Source of the DNA: Mechercharimyces sp. CAU 1602
GTDB taxonomy: Bacteria > Bacillota > Bacilli > Thermoactinomycetales > JANTPT01
Direction: 5' to 3'
Assembly: GCF_024753565.1 (NCBI RefSeq)
Contig: NZ_JANTPT010000001.1
Coordinates: 1,383,969 to 1,447,968, forward strand
Length of the DNA: 64,000 nt
In this document: positions 44,828 through 54,153 of the stretch, piece by piece
How the letters are laid out: the number at the start of each line of letters is the position of its first letter
Position numbering within the stretch: the first letter of the stretch is position 1
Notes under the pieces: model-generated
The model's database searches: none
Seen by the model: the letters and a program-made list of their open reading frames with translations, nothing else
Told to the model about the DNA's origin: nothing
Made by a program: the position numbers and the translations under genes

Positions 44828-45336
44828 CGTCCTCTTCTCCCTCCTTCTTCTCCTTTAATCTGTATGGGTGTAGCAGAATGGGCTTCACAAATAGCAATCG
44901 CCAGCGCATCCGCTACATCATCAGGCTTTGGAACCTTCGGTAAGGATAGCAACATCTTCACCATTTCCTGCACTTGCCGTTTCTCCGCCTGTCCATACCC
45001 TACAACCGCCATCTTTACTTGTAAAGGTGTATACTCACGAATCTCTACTCCTGCCTCTTCAGCTGCGAGCATCATCACCCCCCTCGCTTCGGCTACGGTA
45101 AACGCCGTCGTCACATTACGGTTAAAAAATAATTTTTCAATTGCCACCACATCCGGTTGATAGTTAGAAAATAATGTTTGACAAGCATCGTAAATCTGCT
45201 TTAGCCTCGTTGGCACTGGAAGCCCTGCCTCTGTCTCAATACTTCCATATTGAATCGGCTTTAGTTGACTTCCCTCTTGGTCAACAATGCCAAAACCTAC
45301 GATTGCAAATCCAGGGTCAATCCCACATACCCGCAT
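44824..45336 (-). CDS. ruvC: Crossover junction endodeoxyribonuclease RuvC
   Basis: A 170-residue resolvase that nicks Holliday junctions symmetrically. The four catalytic acids are visible: Asp7 in GIDPG, Glu in AIEKLFF, and two Asp in KPDDVADALA. The ATG at 45336 follows GGGAGAG. Bacillus subtilis has no ruvC in its ruvAB locus and uses RecU, so a ruvC-ruvA-ruvB order here is a difference from that species, as in many Thermoactinomycetes and Clostridia (recalled, not checked). Confidence 0.95.
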   Translation of the reverse strand: MRVCGIDPGFAIVGFGIVDQEGSQLKPIQYGSIETEAGLPVPTRLKQIYDACQTLFSNYQPDVVAIEKLFFNRNVTTAFTVAEARGVMMLAAEEAGVEIREYTPLQVKMAVVGYGQAEKRQVQEMVKMLLSLPKVPKPDDVADALAIAICEAHSATPIQIKGEEGGRRGR

Positions 45337-45372
45337 ATCTTTCTCTCCCCATTCGAACATTTATTCTACTCG

Positions 45373-45381
45373 ATTATATCA
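45373..45381 (-). promoter_or_regulatory. Extended -10 promoter of ruvC
   Basis: On the minus strand TGATATAAT is an extended -10 element about 37 bases before the ruvC start; the -35 region is poor. Confidence 0.5.
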
Positions 45382-45554
45382 CATGCGTATTGACTAAGAA
45401 CTACATCTTCTCTCAAGGACGACGCGATCTCGACATGCGTAAGAACCTTTCTTCCTATCTATTTTGGAAATGATACATAAGTACCCTTGTTTTTTCCAAT
45501 AATATAATTGCAATCTCATATGCCAGGGATGTGCCCATCCTTAGGAGGAAACCG

Positions 45555-47072
45555 ATGCCATCGTTGCACTCCCCACACGCCCAACCCAATAAAAATCAAG
45601 CTGGATTTACGTCGTTTAAGCAGATTGCTGTCTCCTCGTCACTTACCGTTAACAGTGAGCACGTCTACACGATCTTAGGAAAAAGCAGTGACTTGGTGGA
45701 ACGCACCTTTACAGAGCTCTCTTTTCCGTTCACACTCTTTTATCTCGATACTCTAACAGATGAAAAACAGTTAAATCGAGCAGTCATCTCCCCTCTGCTC
45801 GACTGGCAAACGAAAATAGACGTTTCAACAGAATCCTTACCCTTACCTGATGTAATAAATCACCTTGAGCTCTCTCAAATCAAAACAGCCACCAGTTTCG
45901 ATCACATTGCCAGCGGCTTAACAGGTGGGAGCGCAGTACTCTTTCTCGAAGGTTCTACGAAGGCATACCTGCTCCCCCTCTTTAACGGCGCTTCACGCTC
46001 TGTAAATGAACCACAGACACAAACCATGATTCGCGGACCCCGCGATGGATTTGTAGAGAATTTGAATACCAATTTATCTCTGGTGCGCGAACGAATCAAA
46101 AATCCTTCTTTACGTATCCAAGCATACCGCATGGGAAGGTTATCCGAAGTCGAGTTGCGCCTCCTTTATATTGAGGGTCAAGTTCATCCCCATATCCTAA
46201 GCGAAGTGAAGGATCGCCTGAAACAGATTCAGTCACATAACGTGCTGGAAAGCAACATGGTAGAAGAATTATTACATACAGGTGGCTATAGCCCCTTCCC
46301 GCGCTCACGAGCAACCGAACGCCCTGATGTAAGTGCCGCTGCGCTCATGGAAGGAAGGATTGTCATCATGTTAGAAGGCAGTCCTTTTTGCATCATCTTA
46401 CCTGTTACTTTCTTTTCTTTTTTTCAAGCAGCTGAGGATTACTATCAGCACTTTGACATGTCTACCTTTGTTCGATTCCTACGGATTGCTGCTTTCTTTG
46501 TCACGCTCTCGTTGCCATCCTTTTATGTCGCAATTACCACCTATCATCAGGAAGTCATTGAAACGGGATTGCTAATCAATTTAGCTGCGCAACGTGAAGG
46601 AGTGCCTTTCCCTGCCCTGATGGAAGCAGTATTGATGGAGATCATCTTCGAAATGCTGCGCGAGGCTGGTGTACGCATGCCACGCCCCATCGGACCTGCA
46701 ATCTCTATCGTCGGGGCAATTGTAATCGGTGAGTCTGCGGTAAACGCTGGTCTAGTTTCGCCTGCGATGGTCATGGTGGTCGCTCTCACCGCAATCGCTA
46801 GTTTTGTCTCTCCCTATTACGAGATCTCCAATGCGGCTCGTCTCCTCCGTTTTGCCATGCTTGGATTTGCCGCCACAATCGGCCTCTTTGGGATGATGTT
46901 TTTTATGCTCGGCTTATTGATTCATCTTTGCTCTCTTCAATCCTTTGGTCAACCATATTTTTCACCCATGGCCCCTTTCCATATCAAGCAGCAGAAGGAT
47001 ACCTTACTTCGCTTTCCCCTGTGGTGGCAGAACATCCATCCCCTCAAATCGTTGAGAAAGCTGGTGCCCTGA
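45555..47072 (+). CDS. gerXA: Germinant receptor A subunit, second operon
   Basis: A 505-residue GerA-family protein. It has a soluble N-terminal half (with MIRGPRDGFVENLNTN) and membrane segments in the last 220 residues around RMPRPIGPAISIVGAIVIG. It is clearly paralogous to the protein at 21684-23261. I choose the ATG at 45555 after AGGAGGAAACCG. It is the first gene of a plus-strand operon; its stop overlaps the next start (TGATG). Confidence 0.93.
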   Translation: MPSLHSPHAQPNKNQAGFTSFKQIAVSSSLTVNSEHVYTILGKSSDLVERTFTELSFPFTLFYLDTLTDEKQLNRAVISPLLDWQTKIDVSTESLPLPDVINHLELSQIKTATSFDHIASGLTGGSAVLFLEGSTKAYLLPLFNGASRSVNEPQTQTMIRGPRDGFVENLNTNLSLVRERIKNPSLRIQAYRMGRLSEVELRLLYIEGQVHPHILSEVKDRLKQIQSHNVLESNMVEELLHTGGYSPFPRSRATERPDVSAAALMEGRIVIMLEGSPFCIILPVTFFSFFQAAEDYYQHFDMSTFVRFLRIAAFFVTLSLPSFYVAITTYHQEVIETGLLINLAAQREGVPFPALMEAVLMEIIFEMLREAGVRMPRPIGPAISIVGAIVIGESAVNAGLVSPAMVMVVALTAIASFVSPYYEISNAARLLRFAMLGFAATIGLFGMMFFMLGLLIHLCSLQSFGQPYFSPMAPFHIKQQKDTLLRFPLWWQNIHPLKSLRKLVP

Positions 47073-48322
47073 TGAAAATAGGTATGCATATCGCAATAGC
47101 TCTACTTCTGCTCCTCCTCTGTGGCTGTGCCGGCAAAAATGAAATTAATGAGTTAGCAATTGTAACTGCGATTGGTGTAGATAAGAAAGACGAGGATAAG
47201 ATTACGGTTCATTTTCAAATCGTCAATCCTGGAGGCAGCTCCTCGCAGCAAGGAGGAGGATCAGGAACAGAAAAAAGTGCTACTTATACATACTCCACCT
47301 CGGGACACACCTTGTTGGAGGCATATGAACATGCCCGCAACATCATCCCGCGCAAGCTTTTTTTCTCACATCTTTTTTATATTGCTGTCAGCGAAGAATT
47401 TGCCCGTGAACGTGGACTAAGCCTTTTGTACGATGTGATGGAACGCGATCCTGAGATGAGAAGCGGCACCTTGGTCTACGTCACCAAAGAGAGCAAAGCT
47501 AAAAAACTGCTCCTTTCCTATGATCCATTAGAAAAAAATCCGGGGTATGCTGTTCGCAACCGTTCCCGTATCACTTCTGGTTCAATGGGTAACATTGAAG
47601 GTATCACCTTAACCGATCTGATCAAGTGGCAGTTTGCCAAAGGAAGAGAAGCAGTCGCACTAGGTATGACGCCACTAGAACCACAAGCCGACAACTCGTT
47701 TATCGATCAAGTATCAGGAAAAATGAACGCCAATCCCTCCAGTTATCAATTAACTGGATTTCCTCTTTTCTGTCAGGATCGACTCGTCGCCTGGTTTGAT
47801 CTCCCTCAATCACAGGGATGGTCCATTCTAACCAATCAAATGGACAAAGAATTTGTTTACAATATTAACCAATGCCCTGGGCAGCCCAACCAATCCGATG
47901 ATCAAGGCAGTATCGGTGTGCTGATCAAAAGTATTTCTGCAAAAATTACGCCACTTGAAAGCATGGGAACTCCTCGGTTTCAGGTTGATGCTAAAGGCCG
48001 CATCAATCTAAAAGAATCTACTTGCCCTGCTAAAATTGAAGACCCACAAGTGATTCACCAGATAGAACAGCTTGTTTCTGCGCAATTAAAAGAACAGGTT
48101 GAAAGTGCGATCTCGAAAGCACAGGAAGTGAAAAGCGATGTCTTTGGCTTTGGAGAAATTTTACATAAAGAAAAACCCTCCTTATGGCGCCGCTATGAAG
48201 AGAACTGGGGTGAAGCTTTTGTAGAGGCCAAAATCAGCATCAATTTGAACATGGAACTTGAATCTACAGAGGAGCGCATGCAGAGTGTCACAGAGGAAGA
48301 GCGCGAAAAAGAAGAGAAATAA
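47072..48322 (+). CDS. gerXC: Germinant receptor C subunit, lipoprotein, second operon
   Basis: A 416-residue Ger(x)C lipoprotein with a hydrophobic signal ending in the lipobox LLCGC (about residues 14-18), then NEINELAIVTAIGVDK, the typical start of mature C subunits. The start overlaps the A-subunit stop by one base. In this operon C comes second, not last as in the operon at 19.4-23.3 kb. The C-terminal region contains WRRYEENWGEAF, the family's conserved helix. Confidence 0.92.
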   Translation: MKIGMHIAIALLLLLLCGCAGKNEINELAIVTAIGVDKKDEDKITVHFQIVNPGGSSSQQGGGSGTEKSATYTYSTSGHTLLEAYEHARNIIPRKLFFSHLFYIAVSEEFARERGLSLLYDVMERDPEMRSGTLVYVTKESKAKKLLLSYDPLEKNPGYAVRNRSRITSGSMGNIEGITLTDLIKWQFAKGREAVALGMTPLEPQADNSFIDQVSGKMNANPSSYQLTGFPLFCQDRLVAWFDLPQSQGWSILTNQMDKEFVYNINQCPGQPNQSDDQGSIGVLIKSISAKITPLESMGTPRFQVDAKGRINLKESTCPAKIEDPQVIHQIEQLVSAQLKEQVESAISKAQEVKSDVFGFGEILHKEKPSLWRRYEENWGEAFVEAKISINLNMELESTEERMQSVTEEEREKEEK

Positions 48323-48482
48323 CTTCTACTCCACTTGTTTTCTATATATTTTCTGGGCCTTTTCTTTCTTTTACGCCTATGCCTATCTTAATAATATTAC
48401 GATCTTCAACTTTTCCAAAGCTCTAGAACAGCTTTATCTTCCTCTCTATCAATGGCTGATGGGTGGAGGAAGTACATCGTAA
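48285..48482 (+). CDS. Small membrane protein, candidate germinant receptor D subunit
   Basis: A frame of about 65 residues lies between the C and B subunit genes. After a basic stretch (SQRKSAKKKR) comes a membrane segment (about YSTCFLYIFWAFSFFYAYAY) and a second, weaker one near LYLPLYQWLM. Small D proteins of 55-80 residues with two membrane segments are known to modulate GerA-type receptors in Bacillus. I place the start at GTG 48285, which overlaps the end of gerXC; the true start is uncertain. AGAGGAGGAT just after it serves gerXB. Confidence 0.55.
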   Translation: MSQRKSAKKKRNNFYSTCFLYIFWAFSFFYAYAYLNNITIFNFSKALEQLYLPLYQWLMGGGSTS

Positions 48483-48497
48483 AGAGAGGAGGATCTC

Positions 48498-49604
48498 ATG
48501 GAGCAGTCATTAACCATTAAGCAGTTTACTTTACTCATTTTCACCTTTACCATCGGCAGCTCCCTGTTAATCGCACCCGCAATGGTTTCGGTTGAAGCCA
48601 ACCAAGATGCTTGGATCTCGATGGCGATAGCAACCGGATGTGGTCTGCTCCTCAATGGGGTCTGGTTATTTCTTTTAAGTAAGTACCATTACCTTTCCAT
48701 TTACTCGGTGGTGGAGAAGGTTTGCGGAAAATGGATCGGCACCATCTTAAACCTCTTGCTCGTCTTCTACAGCTCTTATATTTGTGCCCTGGTAGTACGC
48801 GATATCAGTGACTTTCTCATCACGTATATGATCGAGGAAACCCATCCTTGGCTATCGCAGAGCATGATTCTATTACTGGTCGTCTATTCTGCTAGCAAAG
48901 GATTAACCAATATTGGTCGGGTGAACGAGTTCATGACTCCTCTCCTCGTCTTTGCCTTCCTCGGTGGTACCGCCTTACTACTCGACAAAATAGATTTGTC
49001 CAATCTTCAACCTGTTCTTGAGCAAGGTTGGTCACCTGTATGGAAAGGAACATATGCTCCGATCGGCTTTCCCTTTTTAGAAGTCCTTGTCTTAAGTGCA
49101 CTGATTACCTATGTCAAACCGACGAAAAAAGTAGTCCGCTCCTTTTTTGTTGGACTCTTCTTTGCCGGTGTCATTCTTATCATCGCTGTCATTGCGGCGA
49201 TTGGAGAAGAGGGTGCGTTTATGATCCAGCGCTATACATTTCCCACTTACACAGTTATGCGGGACATTTCGATCGGACGCGTTTTTGAACGGACGGAAGT
49301 ATTTTTTGGTCTCCTGTTTATGGTGGGTATTTTCGTCAAAATTACGATCTGCTTTCTAGTTGGATGTCACGGGCTCCAGCATATTAGCAAGCGCTCCAAC
49401 TACCATGCTATCCTTATCCCTTTAGCTGTCTGGATCTGGGCGATGAGCAACTTCCTCAATGAGAACATTGTTGAAGTGATCTATTTTGCTAGTACGGTCT
49501 GGACTCTTGTCGCCTTTACCATGTATGTCATCATCGTATGTATCCTACTCTGGGGAATAGGGAGAAAGAAACATCAACAAAAGGTATCAATCCGTTCAAA
49601 ATAG
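48498..49604 (+). CDS. gerXB: Germinant receptor B subunit (permease-like), second operon
   Basis: A 368-residue GerAB-family protein with about ten membrane segments. It opens with LTIKQFTLLIFTFTIGSSLL, the family start. It follows AGAGAGGAGGATCTC by a good spacing. With the A, C and D-like genes it completes a second GerA-type receptor. The order A-C-D-B is uncommon. Confidence 0.93.
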   Translation: MEQSLTIKQFTLLIFTFTIGSSLLIAPAMVSVEANQDAWISMAIATGCGLLLNGVWLFLLSKYHYLSIYSVVEKVCGKWIGTILNLLLVFYSSYICALVVRDISDFLITYMIEETHPWLSQSMILLLVVYSASKGLTNIGRVNEFMTPLLVFAFLGGTALLLDKIDLSNLQPVLEQGWSPVWKGTYAPIGFPFLEVLVLSALITYVKPTKKVVRSFFVGLFFAGVILIIAVIAAIGEEGAFMIQRYTFPTYTVMRDISIGRVFERTEVFFGLLFMVGIFVKITICFLVGCHGLQHISKRSNYHAILIPLAVWIWAMSNFLNENIVEVIYFASTVWTLVAFTMYVIIVCILLWGIGRKKHQQKVSIRSK

Positions 49605-49650
49605 CTAACCCTAGACGTAACATTACTTTTTTGAGAGGATGATAACTTGT

Positions 49651-50136
49651 ATGTACGCATATGTGTATCGACGCGTAACCCCTATCCTCATCTTTACCCT
49701 CTTCCTCGGCCTGAGCGCAGGTTGCGGCGGGGATGAATCGAACGCGGAAGAAGCAGCCATTCAGTTTTATAAATCTACTTGGGTAGAAGGCGATTTTGAG
49801 AGAGCAAGCTCGATGTTACTCGATGCCAATCAAAGCGAAAAATTATCGTGGCGAGTAGAGGAAACCAAGAAAGATCCCCCTACCAATACCTCTATTCAAA
49901 TTGCTATCTCTCCTCTCGATGTACAAACAGGTTATAGTAAAACCTTTCTCATTCATCGCCCTGATAAGCGTGATTACAAAGTGAGCATGCAGTACAACGA
50001 TAGGAAGTGGAAGGTAAAAGATTATAAGCAAACATATAGTCTCAAAAAAGGCGGCTATATTAGCAAGGAAAATTACGAACGTCTCAGTCAAGAGAATTCC
50101 GGAAAAATGAAATGGAAAACAATAGAAAATCCATAA
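49651..50136 (+). CDS. Lipoprotein with an NTF2-like domain
   Basis: A protein of about 161 residues with a signal peptide and a lipobox ending at LSAGC. The rest (AAIQFYKSTWVEGDFERA...) resembles the DUF4878/NTF2-like fold of small extracytoplasmic lipoproteins. An ATG at 49639 touches the GAGAGG site and is less likely. No function can be given. It follows gerXB by about 45 bases without a terminator, so it may be read with the receptor operon. Confidence 0.7.
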   Translation: MYAYVYRRVTPILIFTLFLGLSAGCGGDESNAEEAAIQFYKSTWVEGDFERASSMLLDANQSEKLSWRVEETKKDPPTNTSIQIAISPLDVQTGYSKTFLIHRPDKRDYKVSMQYNDRKWKVKDYKQTYSLKKGGYISKENYERLSQENSGKMKWKTIENP

Positions 50137-50162
50137 AAAAACGGCACTACACCAGCGCCGTT
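50135..50162 (-). terminator. Terminator of the deacetylase gene
   Basis: On the minus strand AACGGC (50162-50157) pairs with GCCGTT (50145-50140), followed by a run of T. Confidence 0.75.
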
Positions 50163-50178
50163 CACCATGTAATAAGGA

Positions 50179-51171
50179 TCACCTCAGTACTTCTTCTACT
50201 GTGGTTAAGTTGTATCCCTTTTCCTGCAAGTAACTTATGATTTCTGGTAGTGCTCTTACTGTAGCTGAGCGGTCACCACCTGCAAAGTGTTGAAGTACGA
50301 TCCCACCCGGTGCTGTCTGTTCTCTCACTTTTTGCACGATCTGATTACTCGATATTCCGGACCAATCACGTGTATCCACGCTCCAATTGGTAACAATGTA
50401 TCCGTGTTGACGAATCACTTCCGCCTGCTCGGGACGAAGTGCACCGTAGGGTGGGCGGAAATAAGGGGATACTTCTCCTCCTACAATCTCCTGGAGCAAT
50501 TTGTCTGTCTTTTTGATCTGTTTCAATAACTGTTCATTAGAGAGTTTACGAAAATCAGTGTGATTCCATGAATGGTTTGCAATTACATGTCCTTCAGCCT
50601 TGATAAGCTTTACCATCTCAGGGTGCCGACGCGCCTCACTGCCAACGATATAAAAGGTAGCCCGCACCCCATTATCCCGTAAGATCTTTAAAATTTGCGG
50701 TGTATATATTTCATCTGGTCCATCATCAAAGGTAAGCGCAACCTCCATCTGCTCAGAATGTCCGTTATAATGTATCAACGTTTTTTTCGGTTTTTGTCCT
50801 TCTTCTTGCTGATTTTGATTAGTGGCCTCCTCTTTTACGTCTGTAGCAGGAGGTTTTTGTTCTTCAGCGGGTGTCGTCTTCTCTTTACTAGCTAGTTTAT
50901 TCCGTTTTTCCTTGGCCTCTATCGCTTCTTGTTGTGTCTTTTCAGCTACTTTGGCTGCTTCTACCTGCTCATTGCGCTCTTCTGTTATTCTAGCCTCTTC
51001 TTTTAATAGTGGGCTACTCACCTTCTCTTCTTGGCCTACCACTGTACTAGCTTCTTTTTTCTTTACTTCATCTGCCTGTATCTCAACTTGACGTTGAATT
51101 TGTTCTGTCTGACAACCATATAGTAGAGCAGGTGTTAATAGCATCGCTCCTGTTATTTTTAACCATTTCAC
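50179..51171 (-). CDS. Polysaccharide deacetylase lipoprotein (NodB domain)
   Basis: A 330-residue secreted enzyme. Its signal ends in a lipobox (LLYGC), followed by a Glu/Lys-rich linker (about 25-125) that could span the cell wall. The NodB domain (about 135-330) has catalytic and metal motifs TFDDGPDE, HSWNHTDF and RPPYG. It likely removes acetyl groups from peptidoglycan or a related sugar polymer. I use GTG 51171, seven bases after GGAGGG. Substrate cannot be told, and neither can PdaA-like cortex modification. Confidence 0.88.
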   Translation of the reverse strand: MKWLKITGAMLLTPALLYGCQTEQIQRQVEIQADEVKKKEASTVVGQEEKVSSPLLKEEARITEERNEQVEAAKVAEKTQQEAIEAKEKRNKLASKEKTTPAEEQKPPATDVKEEATNQNQQEEGQKPKKTLIHYNGHSEQMEVALTFDDGPDEIYTPQILKILRDNGVRATFYIVGSEARRHPEMVKLIKAEGHVIANHSWNHTDFRKLSNEQLLKQIKKTDKLLQEIVGGEVSPYFRPPYGALRPEQAEVIRQHGYIVTNWSVDTRDWSGISSNQIVQKVREQTAPGGIVLQHFAGGDRSATVRALPEIISYLQEKGYNLTTVEEVLR

Positions 51172-51261
51172 TCTGTTTCCCTCCGCCCTTCCCAACTTCA
51201 ATCATCAAACACTGCTCTTCTTTTTAAACCGTCCATAAGGAATATGTAACTTATACGCACC

Positions 51262-51270
51262 ATTCTACCA
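51262..51270 (-). promoter_or_regulatory. Extended -10 promoter of the deacetylase gene
   Basis: On the minus strand TGGTAGAAT (51270-51262) is an extended -10 element about 90 bases before the start; the -35 region is weak. Confidence 0.45.
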
Positions 51271-51367
51271 TATTTCCCGCGAAAATTGACAGTAAAAATA
51301 GAATCATTGTCGAATAAACCCATTATTTAGCGCTCCTCAGCCTTTATCCCTTCTTTCATTGACAATA

Positions 51368-51376
51368 TGCTATAAT
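51368..51376 (+). promoter_or_regulatory. Extended -10 promoter of the OppA-like gene
   Basis: TGCTATAAT (51368-51376) is a consensus extended -10 element, about 65 bases before the start codon. Confidence 0.6.
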
Positions 51377-51441
51377 AAAGCTAGTTGAAAAGAAAAAATA
51401 GCACTGGAATTATCTCATATGTTACTTAGGGAGGATATAGT

Positions 51442-53085
51442 ATGTTGTTTTCACGTAAATTTCTCACACTTATGCTCGTGTTCGCACTTGCGTTTACTAC
51501 GACAGCGTGTGGATTATTTGGAGAAGAAGAAGGAAAAAAAGGTGAAGGAGACGATTCACCCGATCATGTCGTTATCAACGTGCCTGCCGCTATTTCCGAT
51601 CTGGATCTCTCTACAGCACGCGACACCTTATCCATAAGCATTTTAAACAATGCATTTGAGGGTTTACTTCGCTTAGATGAAGATAATAAACCAACACTCG
51701 GCATGGCTGAATCCTACAATGTCGACAAGCTTACTTATACTTTTAAATTGCGCGATAGCAAATGGAGTGATGGCAAAGAAGTTACCGCACATGACTTTGA
51801 ATACGCTTGGAAGCGGGCATTAAATCCTAAAATCGGATCACATACCGCCTTTGTCTTCTTCCCTATCAAAAATGCTCGTGATTACCACACAGATAAAGCT
51901 ACTGCAGATGATGTCGGCATTAAAGCACTGGACGATAAAACATTTCAAGTAGAATTAGAGCGGCCCGTTTCCGATTTCTTAAGCCGAATTACTCTACCTA
52001 CTTTTTCACCCTTGCGTCAGGACATAATAGAAGAGCACGGAAAAGAATATGGACAAAGTGCAGAAACGATGATCTACAACGGACCTTTTACGCTTACCGA
52101 TGTCTCCGAAAACCAAGTGGTTAAACTGAGAAAGAATGAGCAATATTGGGATAAAGATAATGTCCAGCTAGATAGTGTCGACATTCAAGTAGTAAAGGAT
52201 ACAGCATTAGGAATTAATCAGTTTAACTCCGGCGAAGTCGACGTTACACGATTAAACAGTGATTTCGTTGAAGCATATGAGGATTCCGATGAATTTGACT
52301 CAACACAAATTGCTGCTACTGAGTTTTTACAAGTAAACCATAGCAGTAAGCCATTTTTCCAAAACGCAAACATCCGTAAAGCAATTAGCTATGCCATTGA
52401 CCGTCAACAGCTGGTCGCTGCCATGTCCAACGGCTCGCAAGCTGCTTATGGACTTGTACCTCCCACCGTAACCATGTATAACGGTAAAAGCTACCGCTCC
52501 TTTGCAAATGAGAAACTAATCCCCGAAGATTCAAGCCAAAAAGCTCGTGAATATCTAGAAAAAGGGATGAATGAGCTTAATATGCGTGCAGACGATATCC
52601 CTACACGTATTGAGATGCTTTGTTATGATGATGAACGCAAAGAGATGTGCGTCGGCATCAAAGGAATGCTAAAGAAAAATCTAGGTTTAGAAGTCCAACT
52701 AAATGCCTTACCGCGTGAACAAAAGATTGAAAAAGAAGCACGGGGAGAATTTGACCTTACCCTATCCGGGTGGTTTGCCTTCTATAACAACCCGATGACC
52801 TTCTTGGATATTTGGACGAGCAACAGCACAATGAACTTTGGCCATTACAAAAGTGATGAGTTTAATAGCTTGATTGGCCAAGCTTATCAAAGTACAGATG
52901 AGAAACAAGTAGAGTTAATCAAAAAGGCAGAAACCAAGTTGATCAAAGAGGATTCTGCTGTCATTCCCTTATATTATGTAGGTGAATCTTATGTTGTTCG
53001 CCGCAATGTAATGAAGATCATTCGGCATCCCTTTGGCTCCGCCTACTCACTCAAGTGGGGGTATATCGCCAAAGAGATCAAATGA
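51442..53085 (+). CDS. Oligopeptide ABC transporter substrate-binding lipoprotein
   Basis: A 547-residue family 5 extracellular solute-binding protein (OppA/DppE type). The signal ends in a lipobox TTACG (residues about 18-22). The conserved core is visible in LRDSKWSDGKEVTAHDFEYAW (shown by its SDGKEVTAHDF part) and in FRDNANIRKAISYAIDR-like NANIRKAISYAIDRQ. It binds peptides for import, but no permease or ATPase gene is nearby, so it may serve a transporter encoded elsewhere. ATG follows GGGAGG. Confidence 0.93.
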   Translation: MLFSRKFLTLMLVFALAFTTTACGLFGEEEGKKGEGDDSPDHVVINVPAAISDLDLSTARDTLSISILNNAFEGLLRLDEDNKPTLGMAESYNVDKLTYTFKLRDSKWSDGKEVTAHDFEYAWKRALNPKIGSHTAFVFFPIKNARDYHTDKATADDVGIKALDDKTFQVELERPVSDFLSRITLPTFSPLRQDIIEEHGKEYGQSAETMIYNGPFTLTDVSENQVVKLRKNEQYWDKDNVQLDSVDIQVVKDTALGINQFNSGEVDVTRLNSDFVEAYEDSDEFDSTQIAATEFLQVNHSSKPFFQNANIRKAISYAIDRQQLVAAMSNGSQAAYGLVPPTVTMYNGKSYRSFANEKLIPEDSSQKAREYLEKGMNELNMRADDIPTRIEMLCYDDERKEMCVGIKGMLKKNLGLEVQLNALPREQKIEKEARGEFDLTLSGWFAFYNNPMTFLDIWTSNSTMNFGHYKSDEFNSLIGQAYQSTDEKQVELIKKAETKLIKEDSAVIPLYYVGESYVVRRNVMKIIRHPFGSAYSLKWGYIAKEIK

Positions 53086-53102
53086 TGAGAGGAGGAAACA
53101 AA

Positions 53103-53558
53103 GTGCTTACTGTTATCGTCACTCTCCTCGTACTGCTCGCGATCGGTTGGCTAATCCTGTATCAGACAGGCTTAGGAAAACGCCCTCCGAACTTGGGTGT
53201 TAAAAATGGGCAACTTGCACCATGTCCCAACAAGCCAAACTGCGTTTCTACCCAAGCAGAGGAGGATTCCCATGCTATCAAACCAATCCCATATTCCTCC
53301 TCACAGCAAGAGGCGGAAGAACGACTGCTCAAAGTCTTGCATGCCATGAAACGAATGGAGATTATTACTCACCAGCAGGGATATGTCCATGTCGAATCAA
53401 CCAGCCTCCTGATGCGATACGTAGATGATCTGGAATTTTACTTTGATGATGATACCAAAGTGATTCACTTTCGCTCTGCCTCCCGTGTCGGCTATTCCGA
53501 CATGGGCGTCAATCGCAAACGAATGGAATCGATTCGAGCTGAGTTTGTAAAGAACTAA
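53103..53558 (+). CDS. DUF1499 membrane-anchored protein
   Basis: A 151-residue protein with one N-terminal membrane segment (about 2-20), then PCPNKPNCVSTQ, the hallmark of the DUF1499 family, and a soluble domain ending in SASRVGYSDMGVNRKRME. Function of the family is unknown. I start at GTG 53103, which has AGGAGG seven bases before it; an in-frame ATG pair at 53082 has no such site. It ends in a strong terminator. Confidence 0.85.
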   Translation: MLTVIVTLLVLLAIGWLILYQTGLGKRPPNLGVKNGQLAPCPNKPNCVSTQAEEDSHAIKPIPYSSSQQEAEERLLKVLHAMKRMEIITHQQGYVHVESTSLLMRYVDDLEFYFDDDTKVIHFRSASRVGYSDMGVNRKRMESIRAEFVKN

Positions 53559-53563
53559 ACGTA

Positions 53564-53605
53564 AAAGAGCTGAGAGAAGAAGGATCCTTCTTCTCTCAGC
53601 TCTTT
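53564..53605. terminator. Perfect 21-bp palindromic bidirectional terminator
   Basis: Bases 53564-53584 and 53585-53605 are exact inverted repeats centred on GGATCC, with A-rich and T-rich ends. It separates the convergent DUF1499 and acetyltransferase genes. Confidence 0.8.
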
Positions 53606-53609
53606 ATTC

Positions 53610-54152
53610 TTATTCGCGGTCATCACGTAACAAACCGTATAAATAAGCATCATAGCGTTGTCCATCTCGTTCAATAAAACCGCGGTATGTTCCTTCACGC
53701 TGAAAGCCCAATCTTTCATATAATGCTATAGCACGTTTATTATATGAAAATACATTAAGTTGCAACCGATACAAATTACACTCCTGAAAAGCAAAATCTA
53801 TCAGAAGTTGTAGCGCTTCTGTTCCTAAGCCACGATGATGTTCCGCTTGCTCACCGATTCCAATCGCGATCCACGAACTTCGATGGGGCCACAAGATCCC
53901 ACTTAATTCCACCATCCCGATCAGTTGATCCTCAGCTTGTGTGCGGATAGCAAATAAAAAAGCGTTATTCTGTTCCTGTTGCGATAACAGCCACCTCCGA
54001 CACTGTTCTTCCGTGCGGGGGTAAGCAATCGCATCGTAGTACCTCCAAAAACGAGGATCATCGTACCAGCTAGCAATAACCTTAGCATCCTTTTCCTCCA
54101 TCGCTGCCAGGCGAACTCTCTCCCCACGTAATAACTGCCTTACATCACTCAA
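53610..54152 (-). CDS. GNAT-family N-acetyltransferase (RimJ/RimL-like)
   Basis: A protein of about 180 residues with the acetyl-CoA-binding region around HHRGLGTEALQLLIDFAF and the C-terminal NKRAIALYERLGFQREGTYR, both typical of the RimJ/RimL subgroup. The substrate is unknown. The likely start is TTG 54152, one base after the yebC stop. An ATG at 54170 directly abuts GGAGG and is too close. It is read with yebC. Confidence 0.8.
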   Translation of the reverse strand: MSDVRQLLRGERVRLAAMEEKDAKVIASWYDDPRFWRYYDAIAYPRTEEQCRRWLLSQQEQNNAFLFAIRTQAEDQLIGMVELSGILWPHRSSWIAIGIGEQAEHHRGLGTEALQLLIDFAFQECNLYRLQLNVFSYNKRAIALYERLGFQREGTYRGFIERDGQRYDAYLYGLLRDDRE

Positions 54153-54153
54153 C

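Noticed and set aside
51359-51376. TTGACA followed closely by TATAAT
   Set aside because: The two boxes are only about six bases apart and cannot form one promoter. The extended -10 element alone was kept.
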